A DNA stretch of 64,000 nt from Myxococcales bacterium (GCA_016191815.1 JACPVI010000074.1:1-64000), one strand, 5' to 3'. Shown: positions 54,934-64,000, counted from the stretch's first letter. The notes: generated by a model from the letters alone, not told the origin. Made by a program: numbers and translations.

Positions 54934-55047
54934 TGGGCAACCCTCGCTCGAGCCGCCCATAGCACGCGCCTTACGAGTGCGTCGAGAGGCGGGCGCGGCG
55001 AACTTTCTCTCGCCGCTCAAGCCCCGCCGGTCCAAGCTGGCGGCGAG

Positions 55048-56946
55048 ATGGCGTTGGTCCTCTTGGCCGGCAGCTTCTTGGCGGCGTTCCTGGCAATTGC
55101 CTTGCGCCTGGGCGCCACCCGGTGGCGGGAGGCCTTCCTGTGGGCCGCCCTCGGCTGGGGAGGTTGGCTGGTCCTGTCGAGCGAGCTGTTGAGCCTCGCG
55201 GGCGGCGTGAGCGCCATCGGAGTGGGAATCGCCTGGAGCATCGTGCTCGCCGCCTCCGCTGCCGCGGCCCACTGGACGTTTCGGAAGGCCAAGGTCGCCA
55301 CCCTGCAGCACTCCGGCGGGGATCCGATGGTGCTGGGGGTCGCGCTCGCCGCCGGCCTGGTGCTGGCCCTGATCGGCGTCACCGCGCTCGCCTCGCCGCC
55401 GAACACCTGGGACTCGATGACCTATCACCTGCCGAGGGTGATGCACTGGATGCAGCGGTCGGCGGTGTCGGCGTACCCCACGCACATCGACCGGCAGGTG
55501 CTGATCGGCCCCTTCGCCGAGCTGGGCATCTTGCACCTGCGCCTGTTGGACGGAAGCGACTCGCACGCGAACCTGGTGCAGTGGTTTGCGCTTTTGGGGA
55601 GCGCCATCGGCGCCTCCGCGGTGGCGGGCGAGCTCGGCGCGTCGCCCCGGGGCCAGGCGGTCGCGGCGCTGGCGGTCGTCACCATCCCGATGGCGGTCCT
55701 GCAGGCCTCCAGCACCCAGACGGATGCGGTGGCCTCCCTTTGGCTCATCTGTGCGGCGCTCCTGTCGATCCGTCTCTCCCGGAGCCCCGCGCCCGGATGG
55801 CCGGCCGAGCTGGCGCTGGGCGCGGCGGTGGGGCTCTCCTTCCTCACCAAGCAGACTGGCTTTCTTTTCGTTGCTCCATTCGTGCTGCTCGCCGTGCTCG
55901 CGGTTCGGGCGAAGCCGCTCCGCGTCGTGCGGACGGGGGCGCTGGTCGCCGCGGCTGCCCTGGCCCTGAACCTGGGGCAGTTCGGTAGGACATGGCGCGC
56001 CACCGGCAGCGCCATTCCGCCGGATCTCGGGACGACAGTGGAGTCGATCTCCCTTGGAGCGACCTTCTCCAATCTCGTCCGGAACACCGCGCTGCACCTG
56101 GGCACGCCGTGGCCGCGGGTAAACCGCCCGCTGGAGCGAGGGGCGCGCGGATTGCTCGAGGGGCTGGGCATCGACCCGGACGACCCGGGGACGACAATCG
56201 TGGGCCAGTCCTTCGCCCTGCCAGGCCTGTCCAGGCACGAGGACAACGCGGGAAATGGGCTGCACCTGCTTCTGGCGATCGGCGCCCTCGCGGTGCTGGC
56301 GTGGAGGAGGCTTCTCGTATGGCCACGACTCGGGGGAGCTGCGCTCCCGTGGGCGTACGCTCTTGCGCTTGGCGGGGCTGCGCTCTTGATGTCGGTGCTC
56401 TTGCGCTGGCAGCCGTGGAGCTCGCGGCTGCAGCTGCCGCTCTTCATCGCCGCGTGTCCCTTCGTCGGCCTTGCGCTTGGCCGCGCGCGCTCCCCGCTCT
56501 GGACCGCCGGGCTTTTGGCCGTGCTTCTCGCCTCGGCGGCGCCCTGGGTGCTGAGGAACAGCGCCCGCCCGCTTTTGGGGCCAGTGAGCGTGCTCACCAC
56601 CGACTGGTCAGCGCGCTACTTCGCCAACCGGCCCGAGCTTTGGGAGCCCTTCGAGGCCGTGGTGGACCAGCTCGCCAGCCGCCGCTGCGGGGAGGTGGGT
56701 TGGATCTCCGGCCCCGACTCGTGGGAGTACCCGCTCTGGGTGCTCCTCGAACAGAGGCTGGGCCGCCGGCCGTCGGTGTGGCACATGGAGGTGAAGAACG
56801 CCACCGCCCACCTGGAGGAGAAGGACCGCCCTCCCCTGTGCGCGGTGGTGCTCGCCGACCAGGGCGATGTCGAGGAAGTCCGGGTCGACGGGCGAAGCTA
56901 CCACCGCGCCTTTTCGACCGGGCACCTCCAGCTGCTTTGGCCGTAA
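55048..56946 (+). CDS. Multi-pass membrane glycosyltransferase-like protein (GT-C/GT39 type)
   Basis: 632 residues with about ten to twelve hydrophobic helices from the start ([22 protein letters not shown]). The sequence [18 protein letters not shown] after the third helix resembles the Asp-containing first loop of GT-C enzymes that use lipid-linked sugar donors. A soluble C-terminal domain (~545-632) ends the protein ([34 protein letters not shown]). Probably modifies lipids, proteins or polysaccharides at the periplasmic face. Divergent from the sigma-54 activator. Confidence 0.8.
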   Translation: MALVLLAGSFLAAFLAIALRLGATRWREAFLWAALGWGGWLVLSSELLSLAGGVSAIGVGIAWSIVLAASAAAAHWTFRKAKVATLQHSGGDPMVLGVALAAGLVLALIGVTALASPPNTWDSMTYHLPRVMHWMQRSAVSAYPTHIDRQVLIGPFAELGILHLRLLDGSDSHANLVQWFALLGSAIGASAVAGELGASPRGQAVAALAVVTIPMAVLQASSTQTDAVASLWLICAALLSIRLSRSPAPGWPAELALGAAVGLSFLTKQTGFLFVAPFVLLAVLAVRAKPLRVVRTGALVAAAALALNLGQFGRTWRATGSAIPPDLGTTVESISLGATFSNLVRNTALHLGTPWPRVNRPLERGARGLLEGLGIDPDDPGTTIVGQSFALPGLSRHEDNAGNGLHLLLAIGALAVLAWRRLLVWPRLGGAALPWAYALALGGAALLMSVLLRWQPWSSRLQLPLFIAACPFVGLALGRARSPLWTAGLLAVLLASAAPWVLRNSARPLLGPVSVLTTDWSARYFANRPELWEPFEAVVDQLASRRCGEVGWISGPDSWEYPLWVLLEQRLGRRPSVWHMEVKNATAHLEEKDRPPLCAVVLADQGDVEEVRVDGRSYHRAFSTGHLQLLWP

Positions 56947-57007
56947 GGCACCGGCGCGAATGCCAGGTGTCCTCTGCCGGGCCGGCGGCGGTAGCATCCG
57001 AGGCCTC

Positions 57008-58138
57008 GTGACTGGACCCGAATCAGCATCCCCGTCCCAAAGTCAGGGCGGCTTTCGCCCATGGAGGCGCTGGCTGGGATCGCCGCCTGCCGCCACCGAG
57101 CGGCTGACCGCCACCACTCAGGATGGTGTCCAACTGGCGGTCCACCGTATCCGCGGGCCGGGCCAGCCGGTGCTGTTGCTCCACGGCCTGGGGGCGAACA
57201 GCTACGGCTACCTCTACCCCGGCCGCTCGCTCGCGGAGCGCCTCTCCCGGAACGGCTTCGACTGCTACGTGGCCGAGCTGAGGGGCGCGGGGCAGAGCGG
57301 GACGAGGCACTGGCGGTACGACCTCGAGGACTACCTCCAGTGGGATGTCCCGGCGATCCTCTCGCTGATCCGCGAGACGAGCGGCCAGCAAGAGGTTCAC
57401 TGGATCGGCCACTCGATGGGCGGGGTGTTGCTCATGTGCCACGGCATCCGCGAGGCCGAGCCGCACATCGGCCGCGGAGTGTGCATCGGAAGCGCACTGG
57501 ACTACCGAGTGGGCGGCAGCGGCTTCGAGCGGATGCTCAAGGCCAGGCCGCTCTTGGAGCGGCTGTCGGTGGTCCCGTTCGGAGCGGTGACGCACCTCCT
57601 CTCGCCGCTGATGGGCCGCTTCAGAAACCCGGTCGAGCTCTTTAACTTCTGGCCGAGCAACGTGGAGCCTGGGGTGGTGCGAGCGGTGCACGCCAACGCC
57701 TTCGGTGCCATTCCGGTGACGCTCCTCAACAGCCTGGTCGGCGCGCTGGCAGAGGAGGGGCTGAGGAGCCGCGACCGCTCGCTGCGCTACCTCGACCACG
57801 CCGACCGCTTTCCATCGCCGCTGCTGCTCCTGGCGGGGAGCCAGGACCGGCAATGCTCGGTGGCTGCGGCGGAGGCCACTGCCCGCGCCATCGGAAGCGA
57901 CCGCGCCCAGGTCGCCGCGTTTGGCAAGGCCTTCGGGCACGAGGACGAGTACGGCCACTTCGACTTGCTGCTCGGCCGCCGCGCTCCCGTCGAGGTCTGG
58001 CCGCGCATCGAGCGATGGCTGTCGGCCGCCGGATCCGTCAGTGCCGCGGAGGAAGCCCCAGGTGTTTCTCGATGCGATCCACGCGCGTGCGCAGGTCGTC
58101 CCGGTCGGCGCGGTGCTCCTCGCGCCAGTCACGAATGA
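57008..58138 (+). CDS. Alpha/beta hydrolase
   Basis: 376 residues from the GTG at 57008; an ATG at 56960 is possible. The fold shows PVLLLHGLGANSYGYL (oxyanion region), nucleophile elbow WIGHSMGGVLL (Ser), the acid in LLAGSQDRQC, and His in DEYGHFDLLLG. The GHSMGG motif and the LIP/esterase-like cap region indicate esterase or lipase activity. The C-terminal ~35 residues (after AEEAPGVS) have an odd, Arg-rich composition because the frame runs antisense through the coiled-coil gene below. The original stop may have been lost or the extension is real. Confidence 0.85.
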   Translation: MTGPESASPSQSQGGFRPWRRWLGSPPAATERLTATTQDGVQLAVHRIRGPGQPVLLLHGLGANSYGYLYPGRSLAERLSRNGFDCYVAELRGAGQSGTRHWRYDLEDYLQWDVPAILSLIRETSGQQEVHWIGHSMGGVLLMCHGIREAEPHIGRGVCIGSALDYRVGGSGFERMLKARPLLERLSVVPFGAVTHLLSPLMGRFRNPVELFNFWPSNVEPGVVRAVHANAFGAIPVTLLNSLVGALAEEGLRSRDRSLRYLDHADRFPSPLLLLAGSQDRQCSVAAAEATARAIGSDRAQVAAFGKAFGHEDEYGHFDLLLGRRAPVEVWPRIERWLSAAGSVSAAEEAPGVSRCDPRACAGRPGRRGAPRASHE

Positions 58139-58413
58139 GCGACGTCTAGGTCCCTCACGTCCGCCGACAGCTCCGTGGTCGCGGTGGCTAGCCGCGTCTC
58201 GGACTCGATCATCCGGCGGCGAACCGAGTCGATCTCGTCTCTCAGCTCCCGGCGAACCTCCTCGAGCTTGAGGTTGGTCTGGTCAATCCGCGCGCCGAGG
58301 TCCTGCCGGGTGGCCAAAAGCTCGCGCTCCAGCGATGCCTTCACCGCCTTCATCTCGTTCCAGATGGCGCGGAGCACCTCGAGCTGCTCGCCGTTGGCTC
58401 CATCGCTGCCCAT
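58038..58413 (-). pseudogene. Coiled-coil protein gene with a frameshift near its 3' end
   Basis: Starting at the ATG at 58413, the frame encodes 94 residues of heptad-rich coiled coil (EVLRAIWNEMKAVKASLERE, NLKLEEVRRELRDEIDS) and stops at TGA 58129. In the next frame the coiled coil plainly continues: IRDWREEHRADRDDLRTRVD then RIEKHLGLPPRH and a stop at 58038-58040. One base (58132-58150 region) must be extra or two missing. A genuine indel or a sequencing error is possible. The tail overlaps the antisense end of the hydrolase gene. Function unknown. Confidence 0.65.
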
Positions 58414-58502
58414 TGCTGCAAGGCTAACAACCGCGACCACGTTCTTCAAACCTCGCCGCTGCCGCGAATGCGGGCCACCTCGAGGCGGCACGCCTCGGGC
58501 GC

Positions 58503-59435
58503 TCAGCGGAAGCTCGGCCGCCCCAGGTAGCCCGTCAGCCGAGCCAGCCGCCAGGAGCTGTCCTTCGGATCCGGCGGCAGCGCAGACAGCCCCATCCCGT
58601 ACACTCCCAAGGACTTGGAGAACTCGGGGTCGGTCTTCAGCCGCACCTCGACGTTCGGCTCGGAGTACTCGAGTCGCTTGGCGAGCTTGAGCGTCCCCGA
58701 GGCTTTCACCTCGAGCCCTTTCCCCTTTACGGTGAAGTCCTCGATGGTGCCGGCGCCCTTGTCGAACTTGATTGCCCCGTTCACCTCTCCGAGGCCGATC
58801 TTCGGGAGATCCACCGGCGTCGGCTCCGGCCCGTACATCGGGATGGCGATCTCCACGCTGCCGCCGTTCACCGTCACCTCGCTCAGCTCGAGCGTGAGCT
58901 TGCCCGAGGCCTGGCCGAGGTCAGGCTCCTTGACCTTCGAGCCCCCGATGGCGGCCAGCGGGATCACCAGCTCCAGCTCCCCGCCCGCCTTCCCCGACAG
59001 GTCAAGGCCGCTGAAGCCTTTCACGTTGCCCTCCGAGAGGTTCAGCTCCTCCGCGCTCGCCCTCACCACCACCTCCCGCAGCCCGCCCACCTCCGCGGAT
59101 ACGCTGCCGCCCAGCGCGTCGGCCTTCACCGCCACTCCGAGGGGGAACAGCGTCGGCCGCATCGACACCGACTTGATGATCAGCGGCTCGGGTGGTTTCT
59201 CCTCGGCCCCGGTCGCCCGCTTGCTGATCTGCACCTGCCTCGCCCTCACGCCGAAGAGCCCCGGCCCGATCGAGCCCATCTTCACGTACAGCCCGGCCGC
59301 CTCCGCCTCGGCCTGGACCCTGGCCCTCAGCGCCTCGTAGGGGAAGGTGAGGTAGACCGACACCACCAGGGCCGCGAGGCTGAACGCCACGTAGCCGACG
59401 ATGACTTTCCAGCGCGCCGTCTTCCGTTCGGGCAT
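58503..59435 (-). CDS. gspN: Type II secretion protein GspN
   Basis: 310 residues. An N-terminal membrane helix (VIVGYVAFSLAALVVSVYLTF) follows a short cytoplasmic end. The rest is a beta-rich periplasmic domain with repeated strand pairs (GGELELVIPLAAIGG, GKLTLELSEVTVNGGSVEIAIP, GTIEDFTVKGKGLEVKASGTLKL). It matches GspN/AsmA-like proteins found at the end of deltaproteobacterial gsp operons. It lies nine bases after gspM. GspN helps assemble or stabilise the type II secretion system inner-membrane platform; its exact role is unproven. Confidence 0.82.
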   Translation of the reverse strand: MPERKTARWKVIVGYVAFSLAALVVSVYLTFPYEALRARVQAEAEAAGLYVKMGSIGPGLFGVRARQVQISKRATGAEEKPPEPLIIKSVSMRPTLFPLGVAVKADALGGSVSAEVGGLREVVVRASAEELNLSEGNVKGFSGLDLSGKAGGELELVIPLAAIGGSKVKEPDLGQASGKLTLELSEVTVNGGSVEIAIPMYGPEPTPVDLPKIGLGEVNGAIKFDKGAGTIEDFTVKGKGLEVKASGTLKLAKRLEYSEPNVEVRLKTDPEFSKSLGVYGMGLSALPPDPKDSSWRLARLTGYLGRPSFR

Positions 59436-59444
59436 CGCGTCCGC

Positions 59445-59999
59445 CTACTTGAGCCGATAGGTGGCGATCGTCACCCAGGCGGTCAAGGTTTCGCTGGCCA
59501 CCCGAGGCTCCACCCTGAGGTTCTTCACCTTCACCACGCCCGGGCCGGCCTCCACCAACGAGAGAAAGTCCACCAGCCTGCCCAGGCTGATGTCGGTCAG
59601 GGTCAGCTCCACCGCGCTCTCCACGATCTTCCCGTCGCCCAGCGTCACGTCCGCCTTGGGGTTGATGGTGGGAATGTCCAGGCCCGCCGCGGTCCCCTTC
59701 TCTTCGACGTAGCTGATCAGCCGGATGTTGGAGGCGCCCAGCTGCCGCTCCACTCCTTGCCGCTGCTGCTCGGCGTCGCGGTAGCTCGCCGCCAGGGCCT
59801 GCACCTCGCCCAGCTTCGAGAGCTTGTCCTGAGTGCGTCGCCGGTAGGCATCGGCACTGCTAGAGAAAGAGAAGGCGATCAGGAAGACCACGAACCCGAC
59901 CACCGCCAGGGCGGCGATGCCCACCAGCCGCCGCTCGCGCTCGGTCAGGCGGGCGAAGCTCGCCTGGGCATCGGAGATGAGGGTCCTAAGCTTCTCCAT
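59445..59999 (-). CDS. gspM: Type II secretion protein GspM
   Basis: 184 residues. The membrane helix (LVGIAALAVVGFVVFLIAF) near residues 25-45 and the long coiled-coil region (YRRRTQDKLSKLGEVQALAASY) are typical. The C-terminal ferredoxin-like domain reads AVELTLTDISLGRLVDFLSL then VEAGPGVVKVKNLRVEPRV. GspM is the inner-membrane partner of GspL. Gap to gspL: four bases. Confidence 0.85.
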   Translation of the reverse strand: MEKLRTLISDAQASFARLTERERRLVGIAALAVVGFVVFLIAFSFSSSADAYRRRTQDKLSKLGEVQALAASYRDAEQQRQGVERQLGASNIRLISYVEEKGTAAGLDIPTINPKADVTLGDGKIVESAVELTLTDISLGRLVDFLSLVEAGPGVVKVKNLRVEPRVASETLTAWVTIATYRLK

Positions 60000-60003
60000 A
60001 TCG

Positions 60004-61572
60004 TCATCCCTGGGGCGGTGCGTCGGGGCACTCGACCTGAATGTCGAGCCGGAAGGTCACCTTCTGGCCGTCGCGCGTCTTCTCCACCTTCCCCTCCTGG
60101 ACCTCCTTGAAGCACTTGTAGGTCTTCAGCGCGGTGGTGATCTTGTCGATCTGCTTGGGGCTGTCGGTCTCGAAGCGCACGGTGACCCGCTCGAGGTCGA
60201 TCACCACCTGGTCGATGGTGACCGGCGCGTCGGTGGGGAGCCGGGCGGTCAGCTCCGACAAAAGGCCAACCGCGGAGAGCTTGGGCAGCACTGCGGCGGG
60301 GCTCTCCTTGCCCTTGAGCATGTTGAGCGCGCGGTCGTAGTTCTTCTCGCACTGGCCCAGCACCCGCTGGGTGACCTCGCAGAGCAGGGCGTCCACCTGC
60401 CGCTCGCGCCGCGCCAGGACCGAGTTGCGCACGACGCCGGAGGCCACCAGGAGGATGAGCAGCACCGCCCCGAACGAGGCCAGGAGCCCCACCTTGTCCT
60501 TGAGGTAGTCGTAGTCGCCCTTGAAAGCGAAGTCCCCGCGGCGGAAGTTGAACCTCGGCGCCTTGGCCCCGGAGGCCTGGCCACGCAGGGCGAGCGCAAA
60601 GGCCTGTGCCGCCAGCGGCTCCTCCTCCGGCTTGATCCCGCTTCCCTCCTCGGCGGGGAGCTTCAGCCGCTCCACCGGGACTTGCAGGTCGCGCTCCAGC
60701 TGCTGCTCGATGCCAGGCAGCCGCGCGGTGCCGCCGCACAGGAGCACCTTCGACACCTGGCTCCGGCTCCGGGCGGAGTACGACTTCAAGGTGGGCCTCA
60801 GCTCGCGCAAGAGGACGTGCAGCCCGCGCACCAGCGCTCCGGCGGCGCGCTCGGCGTCGGCTCCCACCGCATCGGGCCCCACCGCGCCGTTGGCCTCTTT
60901 CCACCCGTCAGCCTCGGGCAGGGGGAGCTGGAACTCGGCGGCGAGCGCGCGGGAGAGGTCCCTCCCTCCGCCGGAGAAGGTGCGGGCCAGCTCCACCCCC
61001 GCTCCCAGGCGGCCGATCGCCACCGTGGTCCGCTCGTGGCCGATGTCCAGGACCGCCACCGGCTCGGCGTTGCCGAAGGACTCCATCACCGCGAGCAAGT
61101 TCTGGTAGGCCAGGCCGGGGTGGGTGATCACCCGCGGGTCGATCTTCAGCTCCTGCAGGAGGGAGAGCAGCGCGCTCAGCTCCTCCCTGCGCACCACCCC
61201 CACCATGAGGTCGCTCTTCTTCTCGCGCTGGGACAGCGGCTGGTAGTCGAACACCACCTCCTGGAGGTCGAAGGGGAGCTGCGCCTCCACCTCGAAGGGG
61301 AGGGCGGCCTCGATGCGCTTCGGATCGGTGAAGGGCAGGGTGAAGACGTGGGTGGCGAGCGAGGGGCCCGGCAGCGCCACTACCACCTGGTCGGCGCGCA
61401 TCGAGGACTGGGAGAGCACCCCGCCCACCGCGGCGCGCAGCGAGGCGGCGCGATCGCCCTCGGCGCGGCCGGCGGCGGCGAAGGCGCGGGTCGAGTAGCC
61501 GCGGAGGCTGGTCTCGAGGAGCACCGCCTTCACCGAGTGGCCGCCGAGGTCGAGGCCGACGATGCGCCCCAT
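60004..61572 (-). CDS. gspL: Type II secretion protein GspL (PilM-PilN-type fusion)
   Basis: 522 residues. The first ~340 residues form an actin-like PilM fold (GRIVGLDLGGHSVKAVLLE, VVVALPGPSLATHVFTLPF, VAVLDIGHERTTVAIGRLG, KVLLCGGTARLPG). A membrane helix (LLASFGAVLLILLVASGVV, ~365-383) leads to a periplasmic ferredoxin-like domain (VTIDQVVIDLERVTVRFETD and QVECPDAPPQ). This PilM/PilN-like fusion is the usual GspL layout. It anchors the GspE ATPase. Directly after gspK. Confidence 0.9.
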   Translation of the reverse strand: MGRIVGLDLGGHSVKAVLLETSLRGYSTRAFAAAGRAEGDRAASLRAAVGGVLSQSSMRADQVVVALPGPSLATHVFTLPFTDPKRIEAALPFEVEAQLPFDLQEVVFDYQPLSQREKKSDLMVGVVRREELSALLSLLQELKIDPRVITHPGLAYQNLLAVMESFGNAEPVAVLDIGHERTTVAIGRLGAGVELARTFSGGGRDLSRALAAEFQLPLPEADGWKEANGAVGPDAVGADAERAAGALVRGLHVLLRELRPTLKSYSARSRSQVSKVLLCGGTARLPGIEQQLERDLQVPVERLKLPAEEGSGIKPEEEPLAAQAFALALRGQASGAKAPRFNFRRGDFAFKGDYDYLKDKVGLLASFGAVLLILLVASGVVRNSVLARRERQVDALLCEVTQRVLGQCEKNYDRALNMLKGKESPAAVLPKLSAVGLLSELTARLPTDAPVTIDQVVIDLERVTVRFETDSPKQIDKITTALKTYKCFKEVQEGKVEKTRDGQKVTFRLDIQVECPDAPPQG

Positions 61573-61574
61573 GG

Positions 61575-62903
61575 CTATTCCTCCCTCCAGTAGACCAGCG
61601 TCCCCAGCCCCTCGTTGAGGCGGACCACCGCGGTGATGGTCTTCGACACCGAGCCCGCCTCGCCGATCGCCTGGATCCGGTAGGTGGAGCTCTTGTCGCC
61701 GACGTAGCGCTGGTTCTGCGGGTTGTTGAGGATGGTGGAGTTCACCGCCACCCCGGCCTGGGCGATCACATTGACGAAGTCGGCCACCGTCATCCCGAAC
61801 ACCGCGAACATCCGCGCGGTGCGGATCTTCTGGATCAGCCCGTCCATGAAGATGGGGTCGGACAGCCGCGGGTCGGGCCGCATCGGATCCGCGACCGAGT
61901 AGACCGCCAAGGCGAGGATCATCGGATCGTCGCTGTTGACGTTGAGGCGCGAGTTCATGTCCGGGTAGATGGTCAGCCGGTCCCGGAAGGCGGCCATGAA
62001 CTGGTCGTTCACTCCGTGGACCATGAACACCTCGTCCAGGCTGTCGAAGCGGGCGTTCTTGGCCCGGTAGCGCGGGTCGTACCGGTCGTAGAGCCCGTTC
62101 TCGTCGGCGAAGCCCTTCACGAACGGCTCCCCCTGGCCGGAGAGGTTCATCGCCGACTGCACCTCGTCCTCGTCCACCCAGTCCCGCATCGCCAGCACCA
62201 GGTCGGTGGGCGCCATCTTGACGCGGTTGGAGTCCTCCTTCTCGAAGAGGAACTCGTAGCGCTTGTCGCCGAAGAGGGCGAGGCTCTGCATCAACTGCAC
62301 CTGGCCGGCCAGCGCCAGCGCGTCGAGCTTGTTCAGGTTAAGCCGCTCCTCCTCGTCGGAGATGCGCGTCTGGAAGCAGCCCTCGAACCCGCCGAACTTG
62401 CGCTGCCGCTGCTTCGCCGCCTCCTCGGGGTTGTCGCGGTCGAAGTCCAGATCCTTGGAGCGCGGGCCGATGCCGCCTTTTTGCTCCTCCACCTCGTTCA
62501 CCATCCCCTGGAGCATGTAGCAGTCGACCTTGGCCATCCTCCACAGCTGCAGCGACATCGACGCCGGCTGGAAGGCGTTGGCACCGGCGCCCTGGGCTCC
62601 AGGGGCCTGGGCGCCTCCGACCAGCCCGGCAAGCAGGCTGGCCGGGTTGGGGATCTGGATCTGGTCGAGCTGGCGCTGGAACTTGAGCAGCAGCCGGGAG
62701 AGCCCGACGCCGCTCCGGGCGAGGAAGTAGGCGCGGACCTCGTCGCGCTGGTTGGCGGCCATCTGCAGGTCGACCCGCGAGTTGTAGGCGAACTCGGTGG
62801 CCACCACCGTGAGGACGGCGATCGCCACCACCACCATGATCAGCGCCACTCCGCGCTCGCTCACCCGCGCCAACGAGGCGCGCTTGCTCCTCTTGCGCCT
62901 CAC
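61575..62903 (-). CDS. gspK: Type II secretion pseudopilin GspK
   Basis: 442 residues if started at the GTG 62901-62903, which overlaps the stop of gspJ (62900-62902); an in-frame GTG 13 codons later is also possible. The prepilin site SERG-VALIMVVVAIAVLTVVA is cleaved after Gly18 and has no Glu at +5, as is normal for GspK, the tip-capping pseudopilin. The globular part is long for the family (typical ~320) and includes an internal Gly/Ala-rich insert (GLVGGAQAPGAQGAGANAFQ). A Glu-rich calcium-type loop occurs (DWVDEDEVQSAMNLSG). Confidence 0.88.
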   Translation of the reverse strand: MRRKRSKRASLARVSERGVALIMVVVAIAVLTVVATEFAYNSRVDLQMAANQRDEVRAYFLARSGVGLSRLLLKFQRQLDQIQIPNPASLLAGLVGGAQAPGAQGAGANAFQPASMSLQLWRMAKVDCYMLQGMVNEVEEQKGGIGPRSKDLDFDRDNPEEAAKQRQRKFGGFEGCFQTRISDEEERLNLNKLDALALAGQVQLMQSLALFGDKRYEFLFEKEDSNRVKMAPTDLVLAMRDWVDEDEVQSAMNLSGQGEPFVKGFADENGLYDRYDPRYRAKNARFDSLDEVFMVHGVNDQFMAAFRDRLTIYPDMNSRLNVNSDDPMILALAVYSVADPMRPDPRLSDPIFMDGLIQKIRTARMFAVFGMTVADFVNVIAQAGVAVNSTILNNPQNQRYVGDKSSTYRIQAIGEAGSVSKTITAVVRLNEGLGTLVYWREE

Positions 62904-63571
62904 TGGAACCTCTGGAACTCGGTGTTCAGCATCACCCGGGTCTGGGTGGCGTACTTCGCCTCCTTGCCGTTCTCGTCCAGGGCGGTGATGGTGATCCGCA
63001 CCCGGGTGGGCAGGATGGACTTGCGCTCGGGGCGGCGGGTGTCCCACTCGTCGTCCCACTCCTTCTTTTCGCTGTCCCAGTACTCGAGCTCCAGCCGCTT
63101 CACGCCTTCGAACAGCACCTCCTCGGTGCCGCCGCGGTCCATGCGCTCGTCGAGGTTGGGGTTCTCCCGCCGGACGATGTCCTGGCGGCCGCGCGCATCG
63201 CGCTCGGTGGAGGTCTTCACCGTGTACTCCACCACCATCTGGTCCGACTCCTTGGCGTCGGAGTAGAGCCGCTGGTGGGCGAGCGAGCTATAGAGCAGCC
63301 GGTCGCGCGCGCCCACGAAGTTGGTGGGCCGGTCGTAGGCGTCGCGGTAGCGCTTGGCATCGTAGCGGTCGCTCACGAAGGCGGCGCCGATCTCCCGGGA
63401 CATCCGGCTCATCGCGGTGCGCAGCATGCGGTAGCGCTCGGCGTCGGCCTCCACCGTCTCCTTGGCGCGCATCCCGGTGTGGAAGGCCATGCCGATCATC
63501 CCGCCCATCAGCCCGGTGATGCCGATGGCGACCATCACTTCCATCAGGGTGAAGCCGCGCGCGCGCCTCAT
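62900..63571 (-). CDS. gspJ: Type II secretion pseudopilin GspJ
   Basis: 223 residues. The prepilin signal MRRARG-FTLMEVMVAIGITGLMGGMIGMAF has Gly6 and Glu at +5. The mature part has SRMSREIGAAFVSDR and later VKRLELEYWDSEKKEWDDEW, typical of GspJ (Y-W-D). The ATG overlaps the gspI stop (ATGA at 63568-63571) and its own stop overlaps the gspK GTG. GspJ is a minor pseudopilin at the tip with GspI and GspK. Confidence 0.9.
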   Translation of the reverse strand: MRRARGFTLMEVMVAIGITGLMGGMIGMAFHTGMRAKETVEADAERYRMLRTAMSRMSREIGAAFVSDRYDAKRYRDAYDRPTNFVGARDRLLYSSLAHQRLYSDAKESDQMVVEYTVKTSTERDARGRQDIVRRENPNLDERMDRGGTEEVLFEGVKRLELEYWDSEKKEWDDEWDTRRPERKSILPTRVRITITALDENGKEAKYATQTRVMLNTEFQRFQ

Positions 63572-64000
63572 TCGTCGAACTCCGGGCGCTGGATCGGCAC
63601 GTTCACTCCGGGGAACCCCGTGCGGGGAGGCAGCCGGGGGGGGGTGAAAGGGAGCGTCGAGCTGCCCGCCGCCGGAGGATGGAGCGCCAGCCACTGGGCC
63701 TGCGGAATGAGCGGCATTCCGTCCCTGGGGTCGACCATGCCTCCAGTCGGACCGGGCCTCGGGTTGGGCACCACCTGTCCGTTGTCCTGGCGGACCCACG
63801 GCCCGGCCTGGTCAGCGATTCCCGGCACCGCGCCCATGGAGCTGATCACCCCCGCCGCGGCCGCCTGCTGCTGCGACATGCCTCCGTTGCGGTCCGAGCC
63901 TGGCCCCAGCGACACCACGTGGGTGACCAGGTCGATGCTCTCGGTCTGCTTGCCGTCCTTCCAGGTGACGGTGAGGTGCACCTCGCGCACCGCCTGGGTG
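63568..64000 (-). CDS. gspI: GspI-like pseudopilin, C-terminal part, with unusual Pro/Gly-rich tail (cut by window end)
   Basis: Only the C-terminal ~143 residues lie in the window. TQAVREVHLTVTWKDGKQ then ESIDLVTHVV is the typical end of GspI proteins (R-E-V-x-L-T-V-x-W ... x-T-x-V). Beyond that point, instead of stopping, the frame continues for ~115 residues of Pro, Gly and Gln-rich sequence (e.g. NPRPGPTGGMVDPRDGM, HPPAAGSSTLPFTPPRLPPR). This extension is not normal for GspI. The stop overlaps gspJ. The N-terminal prepilin region is outside the window. Confidence 0.8.
   Translation of the reverse strand, partial: TQAVREVHLTVTWKDGKQTESIDLVTHVVSLGPGSDRNGGMSQQQAAAAGVISSMGAVPGIADQAGPWVRQDNGQVVPNPRPGPTGGMVDPRDGMPLIPQAQWLALHPPAAGSSTLPFTPPRLPPRTGFPGVNVPIQRPEFDE

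Overview
This window is high-GC DNA with nearly every base used for coding. It most likely comes from the phylum Myxococcota (old Myxococcales/deltaproteobacteria). That is inferred from gene content: a Ser/Thr kinase with TPR repeats, FHA proteins including a double-FHA sigma-54 activator, PEGA-domain proteins, many lipoproteins with Asp-Gly-Gly-rich or Cys-rich segments, a large PilY1 operon, a type II secretion operon and a SpoIIM/RDD/MoxR/DUF58 cluster. No rRNA, tRNA, CRISPR array or complete insertion sequence was seen.

Layout. 1-2500 is accessory or decaying DNA: the end of an unknown gene, a PIN-toxin remnant, a two-gene nucleotidyltransferase unit resembling a toxin-antitoxin pair, and an AAA/DUF4143 ATPase that has lost its C-terminus. 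2310-12492 (minus strand) is a type IV pilus minor-pilin/PilY1 operon: FimT/GspH-like, PilV-like, PilW-like, PilX-like, PilY1, a small lipoprotein, and a lipoprotein made of eleven tandem six-cysteine modules. Divergent from it, 12755-17326 encodes a beta-barrel protein and a very large lipoprotein. 17381-20255 holds a tail-anchored double-FHA protein, a TPR lipoprotein and a small barrel. 20252-29390 is a membrane-linked cluster: RDD, SpoIIM, a DUF4190-like protein, an inactive-looking metallo-beta-lactamase-fold protein, and the five-gene train B-box / DUF4129 / DUF4350 / MoxR / DUF58.

29463-34407 carries signalling genes: GAF plus a degenerate GGDEF, an unknown protein, and a kinase with TPRs. 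34414-41150 (minus) encodes an atypical Rho factor, an SppA protease fused to an apparent beta-barrel, and two PEGA proteins. A 24-bp inverted repeat and a promoter precede parC-parE (41434-45837). 45846-58413 is mixed: YceI, metallo-hydrolase, M50B protease, a double cyclic-nucleotide-binding protein, a methyltransferase, a porin-like barrel, an ECF sigma factor, a double-FHA sigma-54 activator, a GT-C-type membrane enzyme, an alpha/beta hydrolase and a frameshifted coiled-coil gene. 58503-64000 (minus) is the distal part of a type II secretion operon, gspI(partial)-J-K-L-M-N.

The genes fit an envelope-rich predatory or gliding bacterium: pilus assembly, protein secretion, lipoproteins and phospho-signalling dominate. 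The least ordinary items are the eleven-module cystine-knot-like lipoprotein in the pilus operon, the SppA-barrel fusion, the Rho with an altered RNA-binding region, and the inverted-repeat element before parC. All functional calls come from reading motifs by eye; no database search was run.
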